Positions 1 through 9,031 of a stretch of 32,686 nucleotides of DNA are shown here, piece after piece. This stretch comes from Akkermansiaceae bacterium (GTDB taxonomy: Bacteria; Verrucomicrobiota; Verrucomicrobiia; Verrucomicrobiales; Akkermansiaceae). How positions within the stretch are numbered: the stretch's first letter is position 1; each line of letters starts with the position of its first letter. The stretch spans positions 1-32,686 of the forward strand of contig JANXMQ010000180.1 in assembly GCA_025354565.1 (NCBI GenBank). The letters run 5' to 3'. The translations under genes were made by a program, and so were the position numbers. The notes beneath the pieces are model-generated. The model made no database searches. It worked only from the letters and a program-made list of their open reading frames with translations, and was not told the DNA's origin.

Positions 1-138
1 CGGACTTGCCGTCCGGGGAAGATGGGATTACAAGAACTTTGCATCGTTTGGTGAAGGGGTGTGGTGTGCGGTTATTCGACACAAGCCTTCTACCACATGG
101 CCTGTAGCCAAACGATGCCTTATTCAACTTCGGTTTTC

Positions 139-1299
139 GGGTTCAAGGCCTACCTGGTTGAACGAAAAAGTCCCTATCAGGCCATCGTTGCGTTTTCCGG
201 TGAGTTCGATTTCAAGGGAGAGAAAGTCACTGAAGCCTCGCTCAACGGGTTCGCCAGCAATGACATCGCAGACAAGGTGTAGGAAGATCCCTATCGGTTC
301 TTGATTTGCGCCGACAAATTCCAGACTGGCTACGACGAACCGCTGCTTCACACGATGTATGTGGACAAGGTTCTATCAGGCATCAAGGCGGTGCAGACAC
401 TCTCCCGCCTCAACCGAGCCCATCCAGAGAAGCGCGATGTCTTCGTACTCGATTTCCAGAACAACAGCGAGACAGTCACCCAGGCGTTTTCGGATTACTA
501 CCGCACCACGATCCTCAGCGAAGAGACGGACCCTAACAAGCTCCACGATCTCAAACTCGCTCTCGATGCCCATCAGGTTTATTCACAAGACCAGACCGAC
601 GGGATCGTGGATCTCTTCCTCGCCGGGGCCAGCCGTGAAAAGCTAGATCCAATCCTCGATGTCTGCGTCGCCACCTACCTCGAACACCTCGACGAGGACG
701 GCCAGGTGGATTTCAAGAGCAAGGCCAAGGTCTTCACTCGCGCCTATGATTTCCTCGGTTCCATCCTGCCCTATGGAAACCGAGAGTGGGAGAAGCTTTC
801 TATCCTACTCAACCTACTCATTCCAAAACTTCCCGCGCCAAAAGAAGAGAATCTATCGAAAGGCATTCTCGAATCCATCGACATGCACAACTACCGCGTG
901 GAGAAAAAGCAAGCGATCCAGATAGCCTCCGCCGACGACGATGCCGAAATCGATCCAATGCCGGTTGAGGGTGGCGGTCACAAGCCCGAGCCGGAACTCG
1001 ATCAACTCAGCAACATCCTGAAAGCCTTCAACGAGCAGTTCGGCACACTCTTCCAAGACGCCGACCGGATCTTCACCCGCATCAAGGACGAGATCGCTCC
1101 GCTCGTAGCCGAAAACGAGGCTTTCCGCAATGCCCGCGAAAACACCCCCGGAGCTGCACGCATCGAACATGACAAGGCACTCGCCAAGGTGATGCTCACC
1201 CTCCTCAAGGATGACACCCAGGTTTACAAACAGTTCGTCGAAAACGACGCCTTCCGCCGTGCAATAAGCGACTTTGTTTTCTCATTAACAGCTGCATGA
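139..1299 (+). pseudogene. hsdR: Type I restriction enzyme R subunit (HsdR), C-terminal part, interrupted by an in-frame stop
   Basis: The translated frame matches the motor-domain end and C-terminal region of HsdR, the ATP-driven translocase and nuclease subunit of type I restriction systems. Recognisable stretches are SPYQAIVAFSGEF, EDPYRFLICADKFQTGYDEP and KAVQTLSRLNRAHP (helicase motif VI region), followed by the helical C-terminal domain. The frame is broken by TAG at 280-282, in a context (DKV-stop-EDPYRF) where one CAG-to-TAG change would explain it. HsdR resemblance starts only near base 139; bases 1-138 carry stops in the same frame (TGA at 52-54) and do not look like the expected upstream HsdR sequence. 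The gene therefore seems both 5'-truncated or rearranged and nonsense-mutated. No hsdM or hsdS is visible. The family call is secure; the pseudogene call assumes no sequencing error. Confidence 0.8.
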
Positions 1300-1399
1300 T
1301 GTTTCTCAGAAAAATATCCTCAAACTTGAAAGTTAAACAATCCGTCATCGCCCAGTTGTGCGTGTCCAACCGATTTCCGGAGATTGACAAATCAACATC

Positions 1400-1419
1400 G
1401 GCGGACAGTAGTGTCCGCC
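1400..1419. promoter_or_regulatory. Perfect 8-bp hairpin just upstream of rlmN
   Basis: GGCGGACA and TGTCCGCC flank a GTAG loop. The hairpin ends 6 bases before the chosen rlmN ATG at 1426, where it would overlap the ribosome footprint on the mRNA. It is not followed by a T run, so it is not a terminator of the upstream fragment. It could be a translational control element or one copy of a dispersed palindromic repeat; the single copy here cannot decide. Confidence 0.45.
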
Positions 1420-1425
1420 CTCGTT

Positions 1426-2511
1426 ATGACCCTCCCCGCTCTCACCGGCCAATCTGCCGAAGCCCTCGCCACTTGGTTGAAGGACGTGGGCGAGCCTGCT
1501 TTTCGCACCGCACAGATCCTTGAGTGGGTTTGGAAAAAAAAGGTCACCTCCTACGACGCGATGACCAATCTACCCGCTGTCCTGCGGGCGAAATTGGCCG
1601 AATCCTTCCGCCTAACCGCCCTCGAACACAGTACCACTCAAGGCTCCGCCGATACCACGCGCAAATTTCTCTTCCGCCTGCACGATGGCCGTTACGTGGA
1701 AAGCGTGCTCATCCCGGCGAACCCCGCGCTTTACGGCGAGAAATCCGACCGCCGGACGCTCTGTGTTTCCTCACAAGTCGGCTGTGCTTACGGTTGCAAA
1801 TTCTGCGCCTCCGGCCTCGCGGGGTTCACCCGAAATCTCGATGCCGCGGAAATCGCCGGACAAGTTCTAGCAGCCGAGCAGCTTTCCGGCGAGCGCGTGG
1901 ATTCGCTGGTCTTCATGGGCATGGGCGAGCCGCTGGCAAATCTCGATAATCTGCTAGAAGCGATCACCCTCATCACCGGGGAAAAAACACTTCACCTCGG
2001 CGCGCGCCACCTCACGATTTCCACCTCCGGTCTGGTGCCACAAATCAAGAAACTCGCCGAACACCCGCAGCAGATCCGCCTGGCGATTTCCCTCCACGGT
2101 GCGACCGACGAAGTGCGTGAGCAGATCATGCCGATCAATAAGAAATGGCCGGTGGCGGATTTGTTCGCCGCACTGGATTTCTGGAACGCCAAGAAAACCC
2201 AGAAGCTAACGCTCGAATACATCCTCATTCAGGACGTGAACGACTCGTTAGAACAAGCCGCCATTCTCGCTCGCCATGCCAGACGATTGGGAGCAAAGGT
2301 GAACCTCATTCCCTACAACACCGTCGAGGGTCTCGAATGGAATCGTCCACCTAACAATCACTGCCGCGCCTTTCAACAAGTGCTGCAAAACGCCGGCGTC
2401 ACCGCGAATCTGCGGCTCGAAAAAGGCCACGACATCGACGCCGCCTGCGGCCAGCTTCGCCTCAAGCAGGAGACGGCGGAAGGGATCATCGAGGCTCCGG
2501 TTAGGCGTTGA
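1426..2511 (+). CDS. rlmN: 23S rRNA (adenine(2503)-C(2))-methyltransferase RlmN
   Basis: Radical-SAM methyltransferase that modifies A2503 of 23S rRNA and, in well-studied members, A37 of some tRNAs. The [4Fe-4S]-binding CxxxCxxC is GCAYGCKFC (C120, C124, C127 in the 361-residue form). FMGMGEPL, the ISTSGLVP strand and RLAISLHGATD follow in the usual order. The methyl-carrying cysteine lies in HDIDAACGQLR near the C-terminus (C341). Length is typical. An in-frame TTG at 1384 would add 14 residues, but ATG at 1426 gives the usual family start (MTLPALTGQS), so it is preferred. The gene converges with the dehydrogenase gene, with 19 bases between the stops. Confidence 0.96.
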   Translation: MTLPALTGQSAEALATWLKDVGEPAFRTAQILEWVWKKKVTSYDAMTNLPAVLRAKLAESFRLTALEHSTTQGSADTTRKFLFRLHDGRYVESVLIPANPALYGEKSDRRTLCVSSQVGCAYGCKFCASGLAGFTRNLDAAEIAGQVLAAEQLSGERVDSLVFMGMGEPLANLDNLLEAITLITGEKTLHLGARHLTISTSGLVPQIKKLAEHPQQIRLAISLHGATDEVREQIMPINKKWPVADLFAALDFWNAKKTQKLTLEYILIQDVNDSLEQAAILARHARRLGAKVNLIPYNTVEGLEWNRPPNNHCRAFQQVLQNAGVTANLRLEKGHDIDAACGQLRLKQETAEGIIEAPVRR

Positions 2512-2530
2512 AATTTCACCCGCCGCCGGG

Positions 2531-3490
2531 TCAGATCACTCCGTTCGCGCAGTTGCACGGGCCTTCGCCTTTGAGTGCGTTGATGAGATTTGTCAGCGAC
2601 TTCATCGCCTGCCGGGGCACGCTCTCATAAGTCCGCGAGCCAATGTGCGGGGTGACGACGCAATTCGGCGCACTCAGCAAAACATGGTCCGCAGGCGGCG
2701 GCTCCACATCCAGCACGTCCGTGCCGTAGCCACCGATTTTCCCGCTGTGCAATGCCGCAGCCATGTCCGCCGTCTCGACGATTTCGCCGCGGGCGCAGTT
2801 GAGAATAATCACGCCATCCTTCATCCGCGCGATGGTGGAGGCACGGATCAGGCCGCGTGTTTCATCGGATAGAAAACAATGCAGGGAGACGACATCGGAT
2901 TGAGTCAGCACCTCGTCCATCGTCGCGCAATGAGTCACCTCGTGCGCGGCGGCGAACTCGGCATCCCAGTATGGATCGCAGGCAATGACCTTCATCCCGA
3001 AGGCCCGCGCGCGAATCGCCACTTCCTTGCCGATCCGTCCGAGCCCGACGATGCCGATGGTCTTGTCGAAAATCTCATGTCCCGTGAGGCGCAGCCATTC
3101 CCCTTGGCGGGCGGCGGCGGCAGTCGTGACGATGTGTTTGGTGATGCCGATCAACAACCCGAAGGTGTGCTCCGCGACCGTCGTGTGATTCACTCCGGGC
3201 GTGAACAGCACCGGGATTTTAAGTTCCTGCGTGGCCGGGAGATCGATTTTATCCAGCCCGATGCCGTATTTGGAAATGATCTTCAGGCGCGGCAAGGATT
3301 TCTCGATGACCGCGCGCGTGATCGCATCGTCACCGCAGAGGAAGGCATCGAAGTCGCCAGCGAGTTCCAGCATACGAGCTTCGGTCAGTGGTCCGCGTTC
3401 GCGAACGATTTCCCAGCCTTGGGAGTTCATCAGATCGTGGTGCGGGCCGGGGGTGTCTTGGTAGGAGCAAGTGGTGAGGAGAATGCGCAT
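2531..3490 (-). CDS. D-2-hydroxyacid dehydrogenase, phosphoglycerate dehydrogenase-like
   Basis: NAD-dependent dehydrogenase of the D-isomer-specific 2-hydroxyacid family, 319 residues. The Rossmann glycine motif is GLGRIG (149-154). The catalytic Arg-Glu-His set is visible as R234 (NCARGE), E263 (DVEPP) and H282 (TPHIGS). The N-terminal substrate domain has ISKYGIGLDKIDL, characteristic of phosphoglycerate dehydrogenase-like members. There is no C-terminal ACT domain, so this is the short form and the exact substrate (3-phosphoglycerate, hydroxypyruvate or another 2-hydroxyacid) cannot be fixed. It is divergent from thiD, with 142 bases between start codons. Confidence 0.9.
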   Translation of the reverse strand: MRILLTTCSYQDTPGPHHDLMNSQGWEIVRERGPLTEARMLELAGDFDAFLCGDDAITRAVIEKSLPRLKIISKYGIGLDKIDLPATQELKIPVLFTPGVNHTTVAEHTFGLLIGITKHIVTTAAAARQGEWLRLTGHEIFDKTIGIVGLGRIGKEVAIRARAFGMKVIACDPYWDAEFAAAHEVTHCATMDEVLTQSDVVSLHCFLSDETRGLIRASTIARMKDGVIILNCARGEIVETADMAAALHSGKIGGYGTDVLDVEPPPADHVLLSAPNCVVTPHIGSRTYESVPRQAMKSLTNLINALKGEGPCNCANGVI

Positions 3491-3632
3491 GGATGGCAGT
3501 GGGTTGGTGGGAGAAACGTGTACGGGAGAAACGGGGTTGGCTAGTTTTTCAGCGTTTCATTGTGGGAAATCTTTGCGCCAGGCGGCGGTAGAAAGAAGAT
3601 TGCCGTGGGCGGGCCAGGGGCTATCACAGGGC

Positions 3633-4442
3633 ATGACTCATGCGATTCCCGTAGTGCTCACCATTGCCGGCTCGGACTGCTCGGCGGGGGCGGGAATCCA
3701 AGCGGACTTGAAAACGTTCCAGCACTTCCGCGTCCATGGGCTAACAGCGGTGACCTGCGTAGTTTCTGAAACGGCAAACATCGTCCGCGCGGTGCATCCG
3801 GTCCCGGTGGCCGTCGTGTGTGATCAAATCTCCCTCCTGCTGGAGAGTTTCCCGGTGGCCGCAGTGAAAACCGGGATGCTGGTTTCCGCCGCGCATGTTA
3901 GGGCGGTGGCGGAAATTTTGCGCAACTACCCGCAGATCCCCTTGGTGGTCGATCCGGTGATGATCGCTTCTGCTGGCACGCCGCTGTTATCCACTGACGC
4001 GCTGGCGGCTTATCGCGAGTATCTGTTGCCGCTGGCCCGCGTCATCACGCCGAACCTGCCCGAAGCAGGGGCTTTGTTAGGCGAGCCAGAGCCTAACGAA
4101 GATTCGCAGGAATCGGCGGGCCGGCGGCTGGCCGAGGCTTTTGGGACAGCGGTGTTGCTCAAAGGCGGCCATCTCTCTGGCGATGAGTGTGTGGATGTGT
4201 TAGTCGATGGCGGCAGGGTCCATCGATTTACTGCGGCGCGCATCGTCACCGCCGGTTCGCACGGGACTGGCTGCACCTTGTCCGCCGCGATCGCCGCCGC
4301 CTTGGCCTGTGGCGAAACGCTTCCCCGCGCGGTGAAAATCGCCAAGGATTATCTCGGTGAAACCCTGCGCCGTGCCTATGATTTCCGGGGGCTTGGCGCG
4401 GGTCGGGTCCACGTCCTCAACCAGAGTACGACTTTCCCCTAA
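3633..4442 (+). CDS. thiD: Hydroxymethylpyrimidine/phosphomethylpyrimidine kinase
   Basis: Ribokinase-fold kinase phosphorylating HMP and HMP-phosphate in the pyrimidine branch of thiamine synthesis. The 269-residue product starts with the family signature VLTIAGSDCSAGAGIQADLK. It continues with VKTGML, VDPVMIASAG, ITPNLPEA and the C-terminal anion-hole motif GSHGTGCTLSAAIAA. The frame is open upstream to 3471, but homology begins at ATG 3633 (MTHAIPVVLTIAG), so that start is used. No other thiamine gene is adjacent, and the leader does not show a TPP riboswitch core. Confidence 0.94.
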   Translation: MTHAIPVVLTIAGSDCSAGAGIQADLKTFQHFRVHGLTAVTCVVSETANIVRAVHPVPVAVVCDQISLLLESFPVAAVKTGMLVSAAHVRAVAEILRNYPQIPLVVDPVMIASAGTPLLSTDALAAYREYLLPLARVITPNLPEAGALLGEPEPNEDSQESAGRRLAEAFGTAVLLKGGHLSGDECVDVLVDGGRVHRFTAARIVTAGSHGTGCTLSAAIAAALACGETLPRAVKIAKDYLGETLRRAYDFRGLGAGRVHVLNQSTTFP

Positions 4443-4556
4443 GGTTTTTATTGCGTGATTTCAATTTCGTGGCTTAAACTCGCTTCCCGGCGTTGCGTTG
4501 CTTGGCAGGCTGCCTTGTGCGAGAACTCCGGGTAAATTTTTTCAACTAAAGACGCG

Positions 4557-7500
4557 ATGAATCCAGATCGAGCGACTCTCAATTTCCTCAATAGCTTTCC
4601 CGAAGAGGCCAGGAAACGCGGGGAAATGCTGCAAAAAGACGGTGCTGTTACCCAAATTTTCGGCAACCACCTCTTCATCCAAGGCCGGGTCGAGGACGAA
4701 ACCGGCATCTTCCGCACCAGCCTCCGCCTCCAGGGCAATCGCTGGTTCGGCTCCTGCACCGCAGAAGACGAACTCATCGCCGGGGCCTGCCAGTATGCCA
4801 CCATGATGGAGCGGATGCACCGCGGCGAGGATCTGCCGGAGTCACCCAATGAGTTCGACGACACGCCGGTGCTCGACATCATCGAGGAAAAACTCGGCCG
4901 CGAGTTGGACGACAAGGAGGCGGATTTCGTCACGAAAATCGAAAAGCGCTACCGCCGCTACGTCATCGAGGGAGAACTTCACGACCACGACATGGTCCGC
5001 ATCACCCCGCGTTGGGAGCTCACCACCTACGAGCCGTTAGAGCTGTGGCCCATCCCGCCCGGTGACATCCTGGAGTTCTGGAACTACATCGCCTACGCCT
5101 TTTACAAAAAGAAACTCCCCTACCCCGAGTTCATGAGCGTGATCACGGATCTCGGTCATGTGCAGAAAAAAATGGCGGACTGGGAGCAGGAACGCGAAGT
5201 CGCCTCATGGTATGAGCGCATCGAGCAAGTCAACGAACGCCCGCCCCAGGAGGCACCGCTCAATGTCGCCTTCCGCCTCGTCGCCACGATCAACGAGGCC
5301 CGCATCGAAGTCCGCGAGGAAAAGGCCGCCGTCTGGGTCCAGCTCCGTGAAAAGAACGAGATCGAGCAATATGTCACCCTCCACCACGAGGCCGCCCTGC
5401 TGATGGACGCCTCCAGCCAGACGCTGTGGGAACACTACCTCGCTTTCTATCGGAAATACGGCGACACCACCCTCGACTTCGACCAAGAAGAATGCTGCCG
5501 GTTCATGAACCGCGTTTTCCGCCAGCCCGCCCTGATCGGCTACATCGTCAACCTCGACGAGCGCCCGTTCAAGGTTTCCGATGAGCGCCTCTCCTGGGTC
5601 TGCGAGGACGAGCCTTACGATTCTAAAAGCTTCGCTCTCCAACTCGTCACCGCATCCGGGGAAAATGTCTCCCACTCGGTCCGTCTCCTGCCCGGCCGCA
5701 AGGAACTCTATCAGTCCGACGAAACTGTTTTCCCCGGCCCGCCACGCTGGTTGGAGGAAACCGACGTGATGCCGCGCTATCTCATCCCGACGCGCGTCAT
5801 CGACTCGCTCGAAGGCGTGGAATTCCTCCGCAAAATCGGCGCGGCCCTCCCCGAGTCGCTCAAGAAACGCGTCGTCGATCTTGAACTCAAGCCGCGTTTC
5901 GAAATGAAGCTCATCGCTGGCCTCACCGCCGCCGAGACCGAGCACCTCGTCATCGACGTGAACGCCATCGAAACCAAAGGCCGCCGCACCGAGCGTCTGA
6001 CCAAGGAAGGCTGGGAACTCGCCGAGCAACTCCCCGTCAAGGGCAAACAACTCCTCCGCTTCGCCCGCGAGGATCTCTATCCCGTCCCCGCCATCCTCGA
6101 TGAAATGGGCCTCAGCTACGATGAAAAACTGCTCGCCTTCAAATCCCGCATCACCAAGCAGTTTCCCGAAAAATTCGCCGAGTGGATCAAGGCGATGCCC
6201 GAGAACATCGAACTCGACATCGACCTCCGCCTAAAATCCATCCTCGCCGATCCCGTCACCGCTGCCGTCAGATTTGAAGTCGTCGGCCAAGACATCGACT
6301 GGTTCGACCTCCGCATCGTCATCGACGTGCAAGGCGCGAATCTCTCCAAAGCCCAGATCCGCCAGCTCGTCGCCGCCCGTGGTGGGTACGTCCGCATGGA
6401 GGATGGCACTTGGATGCGGCTCGAAATCAAGCTCGACGCCGACCAGCGCGAAGCCGTCACCCGTCTCGGCCTCGATCCCTTCGATCTCTCCGGCGAGACC
6501 CACCGCATGCACGCCCTCCAACTCTCCGATCCCAAGGCCGCCGAGGTCTTCGATCCCAAAGCCTGGGAGCGCATCAAAAACCGTGCCGGTGACATCCAAC
6601 TTGAAGTCACTCCCGAGGTCCCGGAAGCCCTCAATGCCACCCTCCGCCCCTATCAGGTTGATGGTTATCGCTTCCTCGCCTACCTCTCCGTCAACAACTT
6701 TGGCGGCATCCTCGCCGATGACATGGGCCTCGGCAAAACCATTCAATCGCTCTGCTATCTGCTGTGGTTGTTTGAGGAACACCGCAAAACCGGCGGCATG
6801 AAAAAGCCAGCCCTCGTCGTTTGTCCCAAGTCCGTGTTGGATGTCTGGTTCAGCGAAGCCGGGAAATTCACCCCTGAGCTGCGCGTCAAGATCCTCAAGA
6901 ATCGCGACGACATCGATGTTGCGCACATCCAGAACAACATCGACATCCTCGTCCTCAACTACGCCCAGCTCCGCGTCTGTGGCGAGGAACTCAACGGCAT
7001 CAAATGGCTCACCACCATCCTTGACGAAGGTCAGCAAATCAAGAACCCAGACTCCAAGGCCGCCAAGTGCGCCCGCGAGCTGGATTCGCAAAACCGCTTG
7101 GTGCTAACCGGCACGCCGATCGAAAACCGCCTGCTCGACATGTGGTCGCTCATGGCCTTCGCCATGCCCGGCGTCCTCGGCAGCCGCGCTTACTTCAAGA
7201 AACGCTTCGACAAGCGCAAGGACCCACTCAGCCAGAGCCGCCTCGCCTCCCGCCTCCGCCCATTCCTGCTCCGCCGCACCAAGCTGCAAGTCGCCCAAGA
7301 TCTGCCACCACGGACCGAAGAGGAAGTTTACTCCAAGATGGAAGGCATCCAGTTAGAGCTTTATAAAAACGAACTCAAGCGCATCCAGAAGGCACTGTTA
7401 GGACTCGATTCCGACGAGGCGGTGAAGAAAAACTCCTTCGCCATCCTCCAAGGCCTCATGCGCCTTCGGCAAATTTGCTGCCACCCCGGCCTCATCGACG

Positions 7501-8057
7501 CCAAGTACCTCAAAGACGAATCCGCGAAAATGGAATCGCTGTTCTATCTGCTCGATCAGCTCCACGAGGAAGGCCACAAGGTTTTGGTCTTCTCGCAGTT
7601 CGTCTCGATGCTCGACCTCATCAAGGCCCGCCTCGAACTCAGCAGCCGCCCCTACAACTACCTCACCGGCCAGACCAAGGACCGCAAAGGCGAAATCGAG
7701 CGCTTCCAGACCACCAAAGACCCCTCCGTCTTCATGCTCTCCCTCAAGGCCGGCGGTGCCGGCCTCAATCTCACCTCCGCCTCCTACGTCATCCTCTACG
7801 ACCCATGGTGGAACCCCGCCGTCGAAAACCAAGCCATCGACCGCACCCACCGCATCGGCCAGAAAAACAAAGTCATCGCCTACCGCCTGCTCACCCGCGA
7901 CACCGTCGAGGAAAAGATCCGCATCCTCCAGCACCAGAAAACCCAGCTCGTCACCAACGTGCTCGGCGACGAAGGCTTCGCCTCCAACCTCGGCCTCGAC
8001 GACCTCCAGTTCATCCTCACCCACACCATCGACGAAGAAGACGAACCGAGGCAATAA
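4557..8057 (+). CDS. SNF2/SWI2-family DNA helicase-like ATPase, 1166 residues
   Basis: Large superfamily 2 double-stranded-DNA translocase of the SNF2 type. About 650 N-terminal residues resemble no domain I can name. The ATPase core then begins with LRPYQVDGYRFL. Walker A is DDMGLGKT (K727), the Walker B/DEAH position reads DEGQ (823-826, a common bacterial variant), and LVLTGTPIENRLLDMWSL is motif III. The second RecA lobe has LVFSQF, SLKAGGAGLNLTSASYVIL and motif VI QAIDRTHRIGQ (1092-1102), and ends soon after. It may act in chromatin or nucleoid remodelling, transcription or repair; the specific role is unknown. ATG 4557 is preceded by an AT-rich stretch without a clear Shine-Dalgarno. 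Its 3' end borders the cassette array. Confidence 0.93.
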   Translation: MNPDRATLNFLNSFPEEARKRGEMLQKDGAVTQIFGNHLFIQGRVEDETGIFRTSLRLQGNRWFGSCTAEDELIAGACQYATMMERMHRGEDLPESPNEFDDTPVLDIIEEKLGRELDDKEADFVTKIEKRYRRYVIEGELHDHDMVRITPRWELTTYEPLELWPIPPGDILEFWNYIAYAFYKKKLPYPEFMSVITDLGHVQKKMADWEQEREVASWYERIEQVNERPPQEAPLNVAFRLVATINEARIEVREEKAAVWVQLREKNEIEQYVTLHHEAALLMDASSQTLWEHYLAFYRKYGDTTLDFDQEECCRFMNRVFRQPALIGYIVNLDERPFKVSDERLSWVCEDEPYDSKSFALQLVTASGENVSHSVRLLPGRKELYQSDETVFPGPPRWLEETDVMPRYLIPTRVIDSLEGVEFLRKIGAALPESLKKRVVDLELKPRFEMKLIAGLTAAETEHLVIDVNAIETKGRRTERLTKEGWELAEQLPVKGKQLLRFAREDLYPVPAILDEMGLSYDEKLLAFKSRITKQFPEKFAEWIKAMPENIELDIDLRLKSILADPVTAAVRFEVVGQDIDWFDLRIVIDVQGANLSKAQIRQLVAARGGYVRMEDGTWMRLEIKLDADQREAVTRLGLDPFDLSGETHRMHALQLSDPKAAEVFDPKAWERIKNRAGDIQLEVTPEVPEALNATLRPYQVDGYRFLAYLSVNNFGGILADDMGLGKTIQSLCYLLWLFEEHRKTGGMKKPALVVCPKSVLDVWFSEAGKFTPELRVKILKNRDDIDVAHIQNNIDILVLNYAQLRVCGEELNGIKWLTTILDEGQQIKNPDSKAAKCARELDSQNRLVLTGTPIENRLLDMWSLMAFAMPGVLGSRAYFKKRFDKRKDPLSQSRLASRLRPFLLRRTKLQVAQDLPPRTEEEVYSKMEGIQLELYKNELKRIQKALLGLDSDEAVKKNSFAILQGLMRLRQICCHPGLIDAKYLKDESAKMESLFYLLDQLHEEGHKVLVFSQFVSMLDLIKARLELSSRPYNYLTGQTKDRKGEIERFQTTKDPSVFMLSLKAGGAGLNLTSASYVILYDPWWNPAVENQAIDRTHRIGQKNKVIAYRLLTRDTVEEKIRILQHQKTQLVTNVLGDEGFASNLGLDDLQFILTHTIDEEDEPRQ

Positions 8058-8109
8058 AAGCTGCTACCTGCCGCGGGAAATCAGCGTCATTAGGGCGGAA
8101 TCCATCCTA

Positions 8110-8199
8110 TAGCAACGTCTAGCTCATCCACGGCGGGGCAGGAAGAACGAATTCAAACAGGAGCGTTACCCGCCGTTGGATGGAGCGTCTTGTTGTGCC
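8110..8199 (-). other. attC-like recombination site of the MBL-hydrolase cassette
   Basis: Read on the minus strand. R'' is GGCACAAC (8199-8192), followed by AAGACGC. L'' is ATCCAACGGCGGG (8181-8169) and L' is CCCGCCGTGGAT (8137-8126); they pair perfectly except for one extra A in L''. The site ends in GACGTTGCTA, whose GTTGCTA (8116-8110) is the R' position. The R'' and L'' boxes lie inside the last codons and stop of the MBL gene. Confidence 0.78.
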
Positions 8200-8879
8200 T
8201 CTTGGTATTTGCGGTTAAGTTCGACGAGGCGCTCCAGATGAACCTCAGGCGACGAAGGGTCACAATGGTTTGGCAGGATGCCGACCAAATCAAGCTCAAG
8301 GGCCCTGGCTACGCTCTTGGGAATCTCCGTCCCATCGTCGTTGAAAATCGCAGGCGGCAAATGTGAGAAACACCCGTAGCTGGCAAACAGATCAGAACAG
8401 AAGAGCAACTTGCGGTGCTCGCAATAAAAACCCGAATGACCTGCTGTGTGACCGGGAAGGTGGATGACAGTCACACCCTGCCAAATGTCCAGAAAGTCAC
8501 CGTGATCAAGAAGACGATCGGGAGTGAACCTCTGGAATCCCAGAAGCGGACGTCCTATCGACTCAAGGAAACCAGTAATCCTAGCTGCACCTCGATAAGT
8601 TGGACAACCTTCGTAGTGCAACGCGTCTAGCCTTGGCGCAGCAACCCACGCTCCGGTCTCTTCTGCCATTCTGCCGATGTTCAGAATATGATCGAGGTGG
8701 CCATGCGTAACGATGATTCCAGCGATCCGTTCGCTCGCCCATCCTTGTTTCTCCAATGCACGCCGAAGCAGGTAGCGACCTCCGATGAATCCACCGTCGA
8801 TGAGGTAGAGTCCTTTCGAGTCACGCAGAACGTAGAAATTCACTCCGAGTGAACGAACCTGTATCAGGTCTTCATGCAT
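8166..8879 (-). CDS. MBL-fold metallo-hydrolase (cassette-borne)
   Basis: Metallo-beta-lactamase-superfamily hydrolase, 237 residues. The metal site is complete: THGHLDH gives H59, H61, D63 and H64; H144 lies in LPGHTAGHS; D163 in FCSDLF; H205 in PNHCD. This set fits a glyoxalase-II-like or general MBL hydrolase with a two-metal centre. Nothing in the sequence shows beta-lactamase activity, and there is no signal peptide, so a cytoplasmic enzyme is likely. The substrate is unknown. The last ten or so codons (..QQDAPSNGG-stop) are shared with the attC site, a feature often seen in integron cassettes. It is the third gene of the array and has lower GC than the neighbouring helicase gene. Confidence 0.88.
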   Translation of the reverse strand: MHEDLIQVRSLGVNFYVLRDSKGLYLIDGGFIGGRYLLRRALEKQGWASERIAGIIVTHGHLDHILNIGRMAEETGAWVAAPRLDALHYEGCPTYRGAARITGFLESIGRPLLGFQRFTPDRLLDHGDFLDIWQGVTVIHLPGHTAGHSGFYCEHRKLLFCSDLFASYGCFSHLPPAIFNDDGTEIPKSVARALELDLVGILPNHCDPSSPEVHLERLVELNRKYQEAQQDAPSNGG

Positions 8880-8888
8880 TCATTTTCT

Positions 8889-8985
8889 GGCACAACGTTA
8901 AAGCGCTCATACGGGCGCGAAGGGAGGGTGAATGAAAAAGAAATTGAAAAGCTTATGGCCCGTTATGAGCCGCGTCTTGTTAGCC
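8889..8985 (-). other. attC-like recombination site of the membrane-protein cassette
   Basis: Minus-strand reading: R'' GGCTAAC (8985-8979) followed by AAGACGCG, then L'' GCTCATAACGGGC (8970-8958). L' is GCCCGTATGAGC (8916-8905), and the site ends in TTTAAC before GTTGTGCC (8896-8889). L'' and L' pair throughout except for one extra A in L'', the same position as in the other two sites. R'' is the exact complement of the start of this cassette (GTTAGCC at 9546-9540). Confidence 0.82.
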
Positions 8986-9031
8986 ATTCTTCGTTTTCTT
9001 TGGCGTGTCATAAAGTGGCCGTTCCGGAATG

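Noticed and set aside
1..138. Open frame 2-112 (ITRTLHRLVKGCGVRLFD) ahead of the hsdR remnant as a separate gene.
   Set aside because: It has no visible start within the window, ends after about 35 codons and matches nothing recognised.
2518..2531. Hairpin ACCCG/CGGGT between the convergent rlmN and dehydrogenase genes as a terminator.
   Set aside because: Only 5 bp, it overlaps the stop codon of the dehydrogenase gene, and no T run follows on either strand.
3491..3632. Possible TPP riboswitch ahead of thiD.
   Set aside because: The leader lacks the conserved CTGAGA and matching core elements of the thi box.
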